Positions 25,243-34,596 of a stretch of 64,000 bases of DNA are shown one piece after another (the first letter of the stretch is position 1; every line of letters begins with the position of its first letter). The stretch lies in the NCBI RefSeq assembly GCF_014643455.1, contig NZ_BMJM01000005.1, positions 186,001 to 250,000 of the forward strand, written 5' to 3'. The notes beneath the pieces are model-generated. The model had not been told where the DNA came from and searched no databases. It worked only from the letters and a program-made list of their open reading frames with translations. Made by a program: the position numbers and the translations under genes. The stretch comes from Sandarakinorhabdus glacialis (GTDB lineage Bacteria > Pseudomonadota > Alphaproteobacteria > Sphingomonadales > Sphingomonadaceae).

Positions 25243-26684
25243 GTTTCTGGCTGGTCGAGACGCTGGTCGCGTCGACGGTGTTGATGCTCGCGGTGCTGGC
25301 GGTGCGGCGGCCGGTGGCGCAACTGTTCGGGCCGCGGATTACCTATGCATTATGGGCGCTGCCGGTGCTGCGGCTGGTGTTGCCGCCGATCCCGGGCTGG
25401 ACGGCTTTCTATCCACCGGTGGCGCGGGGCCATGGTCCGGTGATGACCGGGCTCACCGACACCGCTTACGCTGCGACGCTGCCGCCGCTGCCGATCACGG
25501 CCGCGACGATCGACTGGGTGCTGGTGACGCTGCTGGTGTGGGCGGCCGGTGCTGCCGTGTGGATCGGCTGGCAGGCGCTGCGCTATCATGTCTTCCTGCG
25601 CGGCGCCCTTGCGGCGGGACGCCTGCTGACCCGGCAGGGCGGCACCGAAATCTGGATCACGCCGGCAGTCGATGGTCCGATGGCGGCGGGGGTGATGCGG
25701 CCGCGGATCTTCCTGCCCGCCGATTTCCAGACGCGCTATTCGCCCGGTGAACGCCGGCTGGCGCTGCTCCACGAGGGGGCGCACCATGATCGCGGCGACC
25801 TGCTGGCCAATTTCATCGGGCTGGCAGCGGTGGCACTCCACTGGTGGAACCCGATTGCGCACAAGGCGTGGCGGGCGTTTCGGGCCGACCAGGAGCTGGC
25901 CTGCGATGCGACGGTGCTGGCGGGGGCAGCGCCCGACCTGCGGATTGCCTATGGCTCGGCAGTGCTCAAATCGGCGTGCAGCCGGACGCCGGCGGCGGCG
26001 TGCGCGATGAACCACAAGTCGCAGTTGAAGCAGCGGATCGTGATGATGAAGGACCGGCCGATGGGCGTGCTGCGCCATCTGCTCGGCGGCTTGTGTGCGC
26101 TGTTGCTGGTCGGCGGCGGCTTGCTGGTGACGGCAAGTGCGGCACCGCCGGTGGCGCCTGTTGCACCTGCGGCGCCGGTTGCGCCGGTTGCGCCTGCCTT
26201 GATCGCACCGCCCGTCGCGCCGGTCGCCGTGCCGCCGGCTGCTCCGGTACGCGTCCGGCCCGTGCGGAGCGTGACGACCAGCACGGCGCCGGGCCACGAT
26301 TGGGCGACGGTGCATGATAGCGGCGCGGCGCACCGGTCGGCGGTCCGGGCGGAGGTCGCCGCATCGCTGGCGGCAGCCCGGGCGCAGATGTCGGCGGACT
26401 GCGCGGCGGCGGGAACGCCGGTTGCCGCGGGCGCCGACATGCGGACGCTGGCGACCTGCGGCCCGCAATTCAAGGCGCGGATCCATGCGTCGGTGCGCAA
26501 ATCCCTGGCCGCGGCGCGGTGGTCGGTCGAAGCATCGGAGGGGCTCGACGAGGACAGGCGAGACCACGCGCTGGACAGGATCGATAAAGCCATGGCGAAG
26601 CCCGACCCCGAGTTGGCAAGTCTCGACACAAACTATGGGAGCTGTCCATCGTCCCGGTTGACGTTCACGTTAGCCAGCGCCTAG
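25239..26684 (+). CDS. BlaR1/MecR1-type M56 family membrane peptidase
   Basis: A 481-residue protein. Membrane helices near the N-terminus are followed by the cytosolic gluzincin loop with LLHEGAHHDRGDL (HExxH near residue 177) and the downstream glutamate in DQELACDATVL. A further membrane helix (about 285-305) leads to a Pro/Ala/Val-rich linker and a periplasmic domain of about 130 residues without penicillin-binding motifs. The penicillin-binding sensor of BlaR1 is thus replaced by an unrecognised region containing two cysteines. The peptidase probably inactivates the adjacent BlaI-type repressor; the signal is unknown. Confidence 0.82.
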   Translation: MSFWLVETLVASTVLMLAVLAVRRPVAQLFGPRITYALWALPVLRLVLPPIPGWTAFYPPVARGHGPVMTGLTDTAYAATLPPLPITAATIDWVLVTLLVWAAGAAVWIGWQALRYHVFLRGALAAGRLLTRQGGTEIWITPAVDGPMAAGVMRPRIFLPADFQTRYSPGERRLALLHEGAHHDRGDLLANFIGLAAVALHWWNPIAHKAWRAFRADQELACDATVLAGAAPDLRIAYGSAVLKSACSRTPAAACAMNHKSQLKQRIVMMKDRPMGVLRHLLGGLCALLLVGGGLLVTASAAPPVAPVAPAAPVAPVAPALIAPPVAPVAVPPAAPVRVRPVRSVTTSTAPGHDWATVHDSGAAHRSAVRAEVAASLAAARAQMSADCAAAGTPVAAGADMRTLATCGPQFKARIHASVRKSLAAARWSVEASEGLDEDRRDHALDRIDKAMAKPDPELASLDTNYGSCPSSRLTFTLASA

Positions 26685-26718
26685 GTTGCCGCAAAATCAA
26701 CCTTGGGAAGCTGACACG

Positions 26719-27177
26719 ATGGCCAAAGCTCTACCGCTCGACGATTATCGCGCGCTTGTCGGGACCGAAGTCGGCGTGTCCGACTGGATCCTGGTCGACC
26801 AGGCCAAAATCGACGCCTTCGCCGAAGTGACCGGCGATCACCAGTTCATCCATGTGAACCCGGAACTGGCCAAACAGACGCCGTTCGGCACGACGATCGC
26901 CCATGGCTATTTGACGCTCAGCCTGTGCTCGGTGTTCGCCTATAGCGCGATGCCCGGCATCCAGGGCACCAAGATGGGGGTCAATTATGGCCTCAACAAA
27001 GTGCGTTTCATGGCGCCGGTGAAGAGCGGCAGCAAGGTCCGCGGCCGTTTCACGCTCGCCGATGTGACGCAGCGTCCCGATGGTGCGTGGCAGACGACGA
27101 CCAATGTGATGGTCGAGATCGACGGCGAGACCAAGCCGGCGCTGGCCGCCGAGTGGATCACGTTGCAATATCTGTGA
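26719..27177 (+). CDS. MaoC family (R)-specific enoyl-CoA hydratase/dehydratase
   Basis: A 152-residue hot-dog-fold protein. The hydratase-2 motif FAEVTGDHQFIHVNPELA (Asp and His catalytic) is at about 35-52, followed by FGTTIAHGYLTLSL. It adds water to trans-2-enoyl-CoA, linking beta-oxidation to (R)-3-hydroxyacyl-CoA and possibly to polyhydroxyalkanoate. The start is the ATG at 26719. It heads a short group with a carboxymuconolactone-decarboxylase-like gene and a thiolase gene. Confidence 0.88.
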   Translation: MAKALPLDDYRALVGTEVGVSDWILVDQAKIDAFAEVTGDHQFIHVNPELAKQTPFGTTIAHGYLTLSLCSVFAYSAMPGIQGTKMGVNYGLNKVRFMAPVKSGSKVRGRFTLADVTQRPDGAWQTTTNVMVEIDGETKPALAAEWITLQYL

Positions 27178-27207
27178 TCAGGTCAGTATCTTTAAGGGAT
27201 TAGAATC

Positions 27208-27753
27208 ATGAGCCGTATTGGTCTTTTGCAAAAGCCCTGGCCCGAAGCGTTCGAGGCGGTTGCCGCCAAGGTCGCGGCGCCGGGCAGCGAGCCGCTGACG
27301 CTGTTTACCTCGATCGGGCAGAGCCAGAAGGCGCTCGATCGCTTCCTCGGCGGCGCGGTTGCCGGCAAGGGCGCGCTCGATTTCCATACCCGCGAGATCG
27401 TCATCGATCGCACCGCGGCGCAGACCGGTTGCGAGTATGAATGGGGCATCCATACCAAGATGCTCGCCGGCAAGGCCGGGCTGTCGGAGGCGCAGGTGCG
27501 CTCGACGTTCGACGGCCATGCCGATGACGGCAATTGGGAGCCGGCCGATGCGGCGGCGATCGCCAGTGTCGATGCGCTGCTGGTTCGCAAGAAGCTGAGC
27601 GATGCCGAATTCGCGCGGTTGTCTGGGCATTTCGATACGGCGCAGATCCTGGAGATCGTGCAGTTGGTGGCGTTTTATCATGGGGTTGCGCTGATTACCG
27701 GCGCGATTGCCTTGCCGAGCGAGCCTGGCATGGGGCGGTTTCCGACGGCCTGA
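27208..27753 (+). CDS. Carboxymuconolactone decarboxylase family protein
   Basis: A 181-residue AhpD/CMD-fold protein. The core has [29 protein letters not shown], in which the E-Y-E-W-x-x-H segment replaces the CxxC of AhpD, so a peroxidase role is unlikely. [17 protein letters not shown] closes the helical core. Members of this subgroup are common beside fatty-acid or aromatic-degradation genes; the activity is unproven. It lies 30 bases after the maoC-type gene. Confidence 0.8.
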   Translation: MSRIGLLQKPWPEAFEAVAAKVAAPGSEPLTLFTSIGQSQKALDRFLGGAVAGKGALDFHTREIVIDRTAAQTGCEYEWGIHTKMLAGKAGLSEAQVRSTFDGHADDGNWEPADAAAIASVDALLVRKKLSDAEFARLSGHFDTAQILEIVQLVAFYHGVALITGAIALPSEPGMGRFPTA

Positions 27754-27803
27754 TTTACCAACCTTCCCTTCTCCAAGAGAGGGGGCAGAACAAGGATTAT
27801 ACG

Positions 27804-28979
27804 ATGCGTGAAGCAGTTATCGTTTCGACGGCGCGGACCCCGATTGGCCGGGCTTATCGCGGCGCGTTCAATGCGACGCCGTCGCCGACGCTGGGTGGCC
27901 ATGCCATCAAGCATGCCGTGTCGCGGGCCAAGATCGAGGGCGGCGAGGTCGACGACGTCGTCATGGGCGCAGCGCTCCAGCAGGGTGTGCAGGGCGGCAA
28001 TATCGCGCGCACGTCCCTGTTGCGCGCCGGACTGCCGGTGACCGTGTCGGGCCAGTCGATGGACCGCCAGTGCTCGTCGGGCGTCATGGCGATCGCTACC
28101 GCGGCCAAGCAGATCATCGTCGACGGCATGCAGATCACCATCGGTGCCGGCATCGATTCGATCTCGATGGTGCAGAACGACAAGATGCGCGTCGAGGGCG
28201 ATCCCTCGCTGGTGGCGATGGTGCCGACCATCTATATGCCGATGCTGCAAACCGCTGAAATCGTTGCCAAGCGCTATAACATCAGCCGCGATCGCCAGGA
28301 CGAATATGGCTATCAGTCGCAGATGCGGACTGCCGCTGCCCAGCAGGCCGGCAAGTTCGATGACGAGATCGTGGCGATGACCTCCACCATGGTCATGGTC
28401 AACAAGGAGACCAAGGAAGTCACCAAGCACGAAGTGACGACTTCGAAGGACGAGGGCAATCGGCCCGAGACGACGCTCGAAGGCCTGAAGGGGCTGAAGC
28501 CCGTCATCGAGGGCGGGGTCATTACCGCCGGTAACGCTTCGCAGCTTTCGGACGGTGCGTCGGCGAGCGTGCTGATGGAAGCCGGTGAGGCTTCGCGGCG
28601 CGGGTTGACGCCGCTGGGTGCGTATCGCGGCATGGCCGTCGCTGGCCTCGAGCCTGACGAAATGGGCATCGGGCCGGTCTATGCGATCCCCAAGCTGTTG
28701 AAAGCCAACGGCCTGACGATGAACGACATCGGACTGTGGGAGCTCAACGAAGCCTTTGCCGTGCAGGTGCTGTATTGCGCCGATACGCTCGGGATCGATC
28801 CCGAGCTGCTCAACGTCAACGGCGGGGCGATCTCGATCGGGCATCCGTATGGGATGACCGGGGCGCGCTGCACGGGCCATGCGTTGATCGAAGGCAAGCG
28901 CCGCGGGGCCAAATATGTGGTCGTGACGATGTGTGTCGGCGGTGGGATGGGTGCTGCCGGGTTGTTTGAGGTCTATTAA
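27804..28979 (+). CDS. Acetyl-CoA acyltransferase (thiolase)
   Basis: A 391-residue thiolase. The nucleophile is C90 in [12 protein letters not shown], with H347 in [10 protein letters not shown] and C377 in [12 protein letters not shown] completing the active site, plus NEAFAVQ near 315. Thiolases cleave 3-ketoacyl-CoA to acetyl-CoA and a shortened acyl-CoA, or run in reverse. Together with the upstream MaoC hydratase it suggests fatty acid or side-chain degradation. A hairpin terminator follows. Confidence 0.93.
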   Translation: MREAVIVSTARTPIGRAYRGAFNATPSPTLGGHAIKHAVSRAKIEGGEVDDVVMGAALQQGVQGGNIARTSLLRAGLPVTVSGQSMDRQCSSGVMAIATAAKQIIVDGMQITIGAGIDSISMVQNDKMRVEGDPSLVAMVPTIYMPMLQTAEIVAKRYNISRDRQDEYGYQSQMRTAAAQQAGKFDDEIVAMTSTMVMVNKETKEVTKHEVTTSKDEGNRPETTLEGLKGLKPVIEGGVITAGNASQLSDGASASVLMEAGEASRRGLTPLGAYRGMAVAGLEPDEMGIGPVYAIPKLLKANGLTMNDIGLWELNEAFAVQVLYCADTLGIDPELLNVNGGAISIGHPYGMTGARCTGHALIEGKRRGAKYVVVTMCVGGGMGAAGLFEVY

Positions 28980-28989
28980 GGGCCTCCGG

Positions 28990-29025
28990 CGGCTGGGGCC
29001 TTGGCCCCAGACCCCATTTTTAAAA
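28990..29025 (+). terminator. Terminator downstream of the thiolase gene
   Basis: CTGGGGCC and GGCCCCAG form an 8-bp stem with a TT loop, followed by ACCCCATTTTT. An A/T-rich inverted repeat, CCATTTTTAAAAAAAATGG, overlaps the tail. Confidence 0.7.
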
Positions 29026-29156
29026 AAAATGGCGTCGGGGGTTTTTGAGAAAAGCGTTTGATAACAGGGGGTTGACCCCTTCAAGTTCACTGGGACGCGA
29101 ATGGTCATTCGCGTGCCGGTGTTTTTTTGGCGGACTGCTGCCTGTGGGACGGTGGA

Positions 29157-29184
29157 TGCTGAAACAAGTTCAGCATGACGAGCG
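29157..29184. repeat. Short inverted repeat (family G) in the thiolase / RidA spacer
   Basis: ATGCTGAAACAAGTTCAGCATGACGAG contains ATGCTGAA-ACAAG-TTCAGCAT, an 8-bp hairpin. It is the only distinct element in the second half of this 281-bp spacer between convergent genes. I see one copy in the window. Confidence 0.55.
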
Positions 29185-29260
29185 CCGCATTTAACCGTTT
29201 TGGTTCTAAGTGTCAAGAACCGGGGTGCAGGGGGCGCGGCCCCCTGCTTGCCGAAGGCGC

Positions 29261-29755
29261 TTACTTCTTCGCCCGCGCTGCCGTCACTTCGATCTCGATG
29301 AGGAAGTTGGGGCCAGCGAGCCCGGCGACCTGAACCGTCGAGCGGGCGACCTTGTTGGGGTTTTCGGCGGCGCCGAAGAATTCGCCATAGCCGGCGTTGA
29401 AGCCGGCGAAGTCCATCTTGCCGTCCATGCCGGGGGCGGCGGTGACGAAGACGGTCATCTTGAAGATGTCCGACATCGTATAGCCTTGCGCCGCCAGGAT
29501 GGTCTTGATCTTGTTGAAGATGCTGATTGTCTGGGTTTTGGTGTCGCCAAAGGCTTCGACGGTGGTGGCGGGTTTTGACGGGTCGATCGGGGAGGCGAGC
29601 TGGCCGGAAAGGTGGAAGATCTCGGCACCGGGGGCGACGATGGCGCCGGTGAGGATGCGTGCCTGGGGTGTGTTGCCGATGCGGTTGACGACCTGGGCGT
29701 TGGCGGCGGCCGGTAGCGCGGCGACGAGCAGCGCGGCGATGGCGAGTGACTTCAT
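29261..29755 (-). CDS. Periplasmic RidA family protein
   Basis: A 164-residue RidA-fold protein with a clear signal peptide (MKSLAIAALLVAALPAAANAQ), so it acts in the periplasm, unlike classical cytosolic RidA. The core has IFHLSGQLASPIDPS, DIFKMTVFVTAAPG and the C-terminal RSTVQVAGL and FLIEIEVTA; the ligand-binding arginine is kept. ATG 29755 has a GGGG box upstream. It lies 78 bases after a TonB receptor gene on the same strand, so the two are probably cotranscribed. Confidence 0.85.
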   Translation of the reverse strand: MKSLAIAALLVAALPAAANAQVVNRIGNTPQARILTGAIVAPGAEIFHLSGQLASPIDPSKPATTVEAFGDTKTQTISIFNKIKTILAAQGYTMSDIFKMTVFVTAAPGMDGKMDFAGFNAGYGEFFGAAENPNKVARSTVQVAGLAGPNFLIEIEVTAARAKK

Positions 29756-29833
29756 GCGGGGGTCCCCTTTGTGATCGAACAGCAAGATGGGCGACAGGAT
29801 AGTCCTGCCGCCCACCCTTGCAACTGGAACGTC

Positions 29834-32482
29834 CTAGAATTTGGCCGAAGCGCGGAGGTACCAGAAGCCGCCCATGTAGCTGAGGGGGGAGGCGTCGTTG
29901 TAGATCCGGCCGTTCGCTGCTGCTCCGGTTTGGGAGAACAGGTTGCGGACGTCGCGGTCCGGGTAGCGGTTGAACAGGTTTTCGGCACCGGCGGCGACGC
30001 GGAAGCGTTCGTCGAAGGTGACGCCGACTTCGAGATCGAAGCTCCAGTCGGCACCGAACTCCTGGATGCTGGCAGGGTTGATGACCCAGGCAGCGTTGGG
30101 ATTGTCGTTGTAGGAGGTGATCGAGCCGTAATAGTTGAGCCGGGCGGTGGCATCGAACATGCCCGACGTCCAGGATTCAGCCAGGACACCGCGCCATTTC
30201 GGTGACAGCCCCTCGATATTGAGGCTGCGGCGCACGTCGATCGCTGCCGGGATGGTGCGCTCGGTCACGTCGGTACTGTTGTAGTTGACTGCCAGCGAGG
30301 TGTTGAAGACCCCGGCGCTGACGCTGGCACGATGCGAGAGCACCGCGTCGACACCCTGCGTCTTGGTCTTGAAGCCGTTGGTGAAGTAATTCACCTGGCC
30401 CAGGTCGGCGGCATTGACGACCCCCAGCGCCGCCAGCGCGACACGGTCGGCAGGGGTGACGTTGAACGACGAGGTGATGGCGATCCGGCTGCGCACGGCG
30501 ATGTTGTAATAGTCGAACGTGCCGGTGAAGCCGCTGCCCGGGGTGAGCACGAAGCCGCCCGAGAAGCTGAGCGACTTTTCCGGATCGAGCGGCTGCGAGC
30601 CGAAGTAGATGCCGGTAACGCTGTCGGCGCGCACCGTGGCGACGGCGACGGGAACGACGCTGCCGTTGGGGAACGCCGTCTGGACGTTGGCGGTCGCCGA
30701 TTGGCCGGGTGTCGGTGCCCGGAAGCCGGTGCTCACGGCGCCGCGCACCGCAATCGCCGGGTCGATCGCCCAGCGCGCACTGACCTTGCCGTTCACGGTG
30801 CCGCCGAAATCGCTGAAATGATCGTAGCGGCCGGCGATGCCGATGGTGAAGTCTTGGGCGACATCGGCCTCGAGATCGACATAGGCCGAGTAGCTGGTCC
30901 GTGAGTTCTCGGTGGCGGCATCGGGGCTGTAGCCCGGAAAGCCGTTGGCGCCGAGTGCGGCATTGACCACGAAGCGCGTGCCGTCGGTCCGTTGCACGGT
31001 TTGCGAGGCGTACGGCCCGATGGCGTAGGAGGCCGGGTCGCCGATGCCGACGGCATAGGTTTCACGCCGGAACTCGAGACCGCCGGCGATGTTGAGCGGG
31101 CTGAAGAAGCCGACTTCGACCGGATAGCTGAGATCGAGGTTGATGTTGGTTTCACGCTGTTCGAGCCGTCCGAGGAAGAAGCTGGTCGGCGATTGCGGCC
31201 CGAGCGACGGGTTGAGCGTGTTGGTCATGTCGTACGAGATGCGATTGCGGCCCGTGCCGGCGCTGAAATCGAAGTTCATGCCGAACGCGGTTTCGCCGCG
31301 ATAGCCGATGACGCCCGAATAATCCTCGTTGTCGCTCTTGAACAACGGCGTGAAACCGTTGGGAAAGAAGGTGCTGCCGCGGAAGATGCGCCCGTTGGCG
31401 TTGTAGACGGGTGCACCCGAAGCGGTGCGCAGGCCGGGGATGGTATCGAGGTATATCGGCCCGATCGATTCGCCGAGCGTGAACGACGCCGCGGGCACGG
31501 CGCCCGGGACCGCCGCCGCGCCGGGCGTGACGGAGACCGCGAATGGCCGCCGATAGTTGAAGTCGACTTCCTGCTTGGCAAAGCCGTAGTTGCCGAAGAA
31601 ATAGACTTCGTCCTTGTCGCCGACCGGGATCGCCGAATTGATGACGAAGCGGTAGCTGCGGCTTTCGGGCTGGCCATAGCGGGTGCTCGGGCTCGGCACG
31701 TCGATGCCGGCGGCGCGCAACGGTGCGGCGTCGGGTCGATCGAGGGCGCGGTTGAACAGCCCCTGGTCGTTGAACTCGGCGCTGAGGTTGACGAAGCCTT
31801 CGCCCAGCTTGAAGCCGGCATTGGCCGAGACCTGGATGTCCTTGCCGTCGCCTTCATAGGTCTGGCCATAGCGGGCGTTGACTTCATAGCCGCTGTCGTT
31901 GGTGCGCAGCCCGAGGTTGATGACGCCGGCGATGGCATCCGACCCGTATTGGGCGGCGGCGCCGTCGCGCAGGACTTCGATACGGCCGAGTGCGACGGCG
32001 GGAATCTGCGACAGGTCGGGGCCTTGCGAGCCGGCCGAGAGCGAATCCCCCGCGACCTGGACGAGCGCCGAACGGTGCATGCGCTTGCCGTTAATGAGGA
32101 CGAGGATCTGGTCAGGCGGGAGGCCGCGAAGGGTTGGCGGGCGGACGAATGCCGAGCCGTCCGCGCCGGCGTTGCGTTGCTGGTTGAACGAGGGAACGAG
32201 GTTCTTGAGGATGGTCTGCAGGCTGGGGCTGGCCTGTACCGACAGGTCCTTGGCGGTGAAGACATCGACCGGGACGGCGGATTCGGTGACGGTGCGATCG
32301 GTTCGGCGGGTGCCGGTGACGATGATTTCGCTGGTGGGATCGACCGCGGCGCTATCGTCGGGGGCGTCGGCGGCGGCGGCAATGACCTGCGCACTGGCTG
32401 TGGCCGACAAACTGGCTATTGCGAAAACAGATAATGAGATAGCGGCGCCATGTCGCAAAGTAATTCGGTATCTTGTATTCAT
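29834..32482 (-). CDS. TonB-dependent receptor 1
   Basis: An 882-residue outer-membrane receptor. It has a signal peptide (ISLSVFAIASLSATASA), a TonB box region (SEIIVTGTRRTDRTV), and a plug with LQTILKNLVPSFNQQRN, RGLPPDQILVLINGKRMHRS and GRIEVLRDGAAAQYGSDAIAG. A beta-barrel follows, ending in the aromatic WYLRASAKF. It imports a substrate too large for porins; the ligand is unknown. ATG 32482 has AAGGGG upstream. A periplasmic RidA follows it, which suggests the ligand or its products may be amine- or imine-related. Confidence 0.92.
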   Translation of the reverse strand: MNTRYRITLRHGAAISLSVFAIASLSATASAQVIAAAADAPDDSAAVDPTSEIIVTGTRRTDRTVTESAVPVDVFTAKDLSVQASPSLQTILKNLVPSFNQQRNAGADGSAFVRPPTLRGLPPDQILVLINGKRMHRSALVQVAGDSLSAGSQGPDLSQIPAVALGRIEVLRDGAAAQYGSDAIAGVINLGLRTNDSGYEVNARYGQTYEGDGKDIQVSANAGFKLGEGFVNLSAEFNDQGLFNRALDRPDAAPLRAAGIDVPSPSTRYGQPESRSYRFVINSAIPVGDKDEVYFFGNYGFAKQEVDFNYRRPFAVSVTPGAAAVPGAVPAASFTLGESIGPIYLDTIPGLRTASGAPVYNANGRIFRGSTFFPNGFTPLFKSDNEDYSGVIGYRGETAFGMNFDFSAGTGRNRISYDMTNTLNPSLGPQSPTSFFLGRLEQRETNINLDLSYPVEVGFFSPLNIAGGLEFRRETYAVGIGDPASYAIGPYASQTVQRTDGTRFVVNAALGANGFPGYSPDAATENSRTSYSAYVDLEADVAQDFTIGIAGRYDHFSDFGGTVNGKVSARWAIDPAIAVRGAVSTGFRAPTPGQSATANVQTAFPNGSVVPVAVATVRADSVTGIYFGSQPLDPEKSLSFSGGFVLTPGSGFTGTFDYYNIAVRSRIAITSSFNVTPADRVALAALGVVNAADLGQVNYFTNGFKTKTQGVDAVLSHRASVSAGVFNTSLAVNYNSTDVTERTIPAAIDVRRSLNIEGLSPKWRGVLAESWTSGMFDATARLNYYGSITSYNDNPNAAWVINPASIQEFGADWSFDLEVGVTFDERFRVAAGAENLFNRYPDRDVRNLFSQTGAAANGRIYNDASPLSYMGGFWYLRASAKF

Positions 32483-32892
32483 CGTGAACGACCCCTTGCA
32501 AGAAAAGCGTCGAACCTCCCCAGTAAAACCGCACTTTGCAGCTCTGTGGCCGCAAAAAAAGCGCAGTTCCCTGAACGTCGGCACAAGGCCGACGCAAAAC
32601 CAAACTATATGTTCCCCCGAAATCGGTGCCGCCACGCCTCATGGCTTGTGTGCAGCATTTCCTCGAAACCTAATCTGGATGGATTTGCAGACTTTTTACA
32701 ATAGGGTTTTTGCGATTACTGCAAATCAAGGCTGGCCTGTGACAAATATGTAACAAGGAGCGCGGCCAAGGAGCTGAAAATTCTGGCTGATCATGGGCTT
32801 TGGTCGCCGGCCCAAGCCCCGCGGCAACACGGGCGGCGCGATTCGCGAGGCATGGTTGACCCGGCGGCGTCGGCGTTCGACAAGCGGCATAG
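32483..32892. other. Divergent intergenic region, TonB receptor 1 / tdk
   Basis: A 410-bp spacer, A/T-richer than its surroundings between about 32690 and 32760 (for example TTTTTACAATAGGGTTTTTG). It should hold the promoters of both divergent genes. No confident -35/-10 pair, operator, RNA or small gene could be picked out. Confidence 0.5.
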
Positions 32893-33501
32893 ATGGCCAA
32901 GCTGTATTTCTATTATGCGTCGATGAATGCCGGGAAATCGACGATCCTGCTGCAATCGAGCTTCAACTATCGCGAGCGCGGCATGCACACGATGCTGTTC
33001 ACGGCTGCGATCGACGACCGTGCCGGGAAGGGACTGGGTACGATCGCCTCGCGAATCGGGCTGACGGCGGATGCGGCGGCGTTCGATGCCGGGACCGACC
33101 TGTATCGGATCGTGGTCGCCGAACACGCGGCGCAAACGGTGCATTGCGTGCTGGTCGACGAGGCGCAGTTCCTGACGAAGGCGCAGGTCTGGCAATTGGC
33201 GCGGGTTTGCGACGAGCTCGGTATCCCGGTGCTGACCTATGGCCTGCGCACCGATTTCCAGGCCAATCTGTTCGAGGGCAGCCAGTGGTTGCTGGCGCTC
33301 GCCGACGTACTGACCGAGATCAAGGCGGTGTGCATGTGCGGACGCAAGGCGATCATGAACCTGCGGATCGATGCGCAAGGCCTTGCAGTGGCGGCGGGAG
33401 CGCAGACCGAGATCGGCGGCAACGACCGCTATGTGGCGCTGTGCCGGCGGCATTTCACGGCGGCGCTGATGGGCGCGAAAGTTCAACAGGGGAGAGTGTG
33501 A
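32893..33501 (+). CDS. tdk: Thymidine kinase (type II)
   Basis: A 202-residue salvage kinase phosphorylating thymidine. The Walker A is [14 protein letters not shown] near the N-terminus. [13 protein letters not shown] gives the catalytic and metal region. The lasso and zinc-site area includes [11 protein letters not shown] and YVALCRRHF, and [17 protein letters not shown] is also conserved. ATG 32893 lacks a strong ribosome site. Its TGA overlaps the next ATG as TGATG. Confidence 0.95.
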   Translation: MAKLYFYYASMNAGKSTILLQSSFNYRERGMHTMLFTAAIDDRAGKGLGTIASRIGLTADAAAFDAGTDLYRIVVAEHAAQTVHCVLVDEAQFLTKAQVWQLARVCDELGIPVLTYGLRTDFQANLFEGSQWLLALADVLTEIKAVCMCGRKAIMNLRIDAQGLAVAAGAQTEIGGNDRYVALCRRHFTAALMGAKVQQGRV

Positions 33502-33980
33502 TGAGCGGCATCTACGATATCGAGGCGATGAAGATCGACGGGTCGACGGTGTCGATGGCCGAATGGCAGGGCAAGGTGCTGCTGGTGGTCAACACCGCGA
33601 GCAAATGCGGGTTCACGCCGCAGTACGAAGGGCTGGAAAAGCTGCAGAAGGATTTCGGCGCACGCGGCTTTGCCGTGCTGGGTTTTCCAAGCAATCAGTT
33701 CGGGTCGCAGGAGCCGGGCGACGAGGCGGAGATCGCCAGCTTTTGCAAGCTGACCTACGATGTGGATTTTCCGATGTTCGCCAAGGTCGATGTGAATGGC
33801 GACAATGCGCATCCGTTGTTCCGCGCGCTCAAGAAGGCCGCGCCCGGGTTGCTGGGCAGCGAAGGCATCAAGTGGAACTTCACCAAGTTCCTGATCGACC
33901 GGGCGGGCAATGTCGTCGATCGATATGCGCCGACGACCAAGCCTGCGGACATCGCAGCCGATATCGAGAAACTCCTATAG
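33501..33980 (+). CDS. Glutathione peroxidase (cysteine type)
   Basis: A 159-residue thioredoxin-fold peroxidase. The peroxidatic residue is C36 in NTASKCGFTPQYEGL, a cysteine rather than selenocysteine; Q66 in FPSNQFG and the tryptophan of KWNFTKFL complete the site. It reduces hydroperoxides with thioredoxin or glutathione. It is translationally coupled to tdk. A 24-bp palindrome lies after it. Confidence 0.93.
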   Translation: MSGIYDIEAMKIDGSTVSMAEWQGKVLLVVNTASKCGFTPQYEGLEKLQKDFGARGFAVLGFPSNQFGSQEPGDEAEIASFCKLTYDVDFPMFAKVDVNGDNAHPLFRALKKAAPGLLGSEGIKWNFTKFLIDRAGNVVDRYAPTTKPADIAADIEKLL

Positions 33981-33985
33981 GTGAT

Positions 33986-34009
33986 TGCCCCTCCCTGCAG
34001 GGAGGGGCA
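33986..34009. terminator. Bidirectional terminator-like palindrome
   Basis: A perfect 24-bp palindrome, TGCCCCTCCCTG and CAGGGAGGGGCA, between the convergent ends of gpx and a conserved small gene. There is no long T tract, so efficiency is uncertain. Confidence 0.6.
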
Positions 34010-34016
34010 TTCGGGC

Positions 34017-34397
34017 TTACGCGGCCTTCTTGCGGCCGCGGGGGTTGGCGGCGGCTTCGGTGTCGACTTCCTCGTCGCCCTGGGCTTCGCCGGCGTCGCT
34101 GAGTGCCGAGCCGAGCTGTGTCAGCTTTTCGCCGTTGGTTTCGGCGCGGCCGGCGATCTTGGTGACGGCGTCCCCGAGGCGGGCGACGATGGCCGAGACG
34201 CGGGCGCCATCGGGCTCCTTGCTCTCGAGCTGCTTGCGCAAGGCGGTGAGATCGCGGGCGATGCCCTTGGTGCCGGGAACGTCGATATCGGCGAGTGCGG
34301 TTTCCCAGTCTTCGATCATCGAAACGGCGCTGGCAGGCTTGGTATCCTCGATGCCTCGATTGAAGGCGTTAAAGGTGGCGGCGAAACGAACGGCCAT
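34017..34397 (-). CDS. Conserved small helical protein, function unknown
   Basis: A 126-residue protein without signal peptide or membrane helix. Predicted helices run through most of it (FAATFNAFNRGIEDTKPASA, IARDLTALRKQLES, AIVARLGDAVTKIAG), with an acidic stretch and a basic end (NPRGRKKAA). The last part could bind nucleic acid or polyphosphate, but nothing in the sequence proves this. It lies on the opposite strand to its neighbours and has its own upstream region. Confidence 0.6.
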   Translation of the reverse strand: MAVRFAATFNAFNRGIEDTKPASAVSMIEDWETALADIDVPGTKGIARDLTALRKQLESKEPDGARVSAIVARLGDAVTKIAGRAETNGEKLTQLGSALSDAGEAQGDEEVDTEAAANPRGRKKAA

Positions 34398-34596
34398 GAT
34401 TTAACTCTGTGGGAACAAACTGCGACGGCTGTGCAGGCGATTATGAAAAGCCGTTTGCCGGAGGCGGGTTCCGGCGGTGCCATCATGTCACACCCGGGGG
34501 TTATGGTGGTGTCGGAGCGTAGCAGGTGAACGTTGCGCGGTGCCCATCCGCGTGCTTTGAGGGAGGCGTCCTCGTTCGCAATCCAAGGTCAGACCG

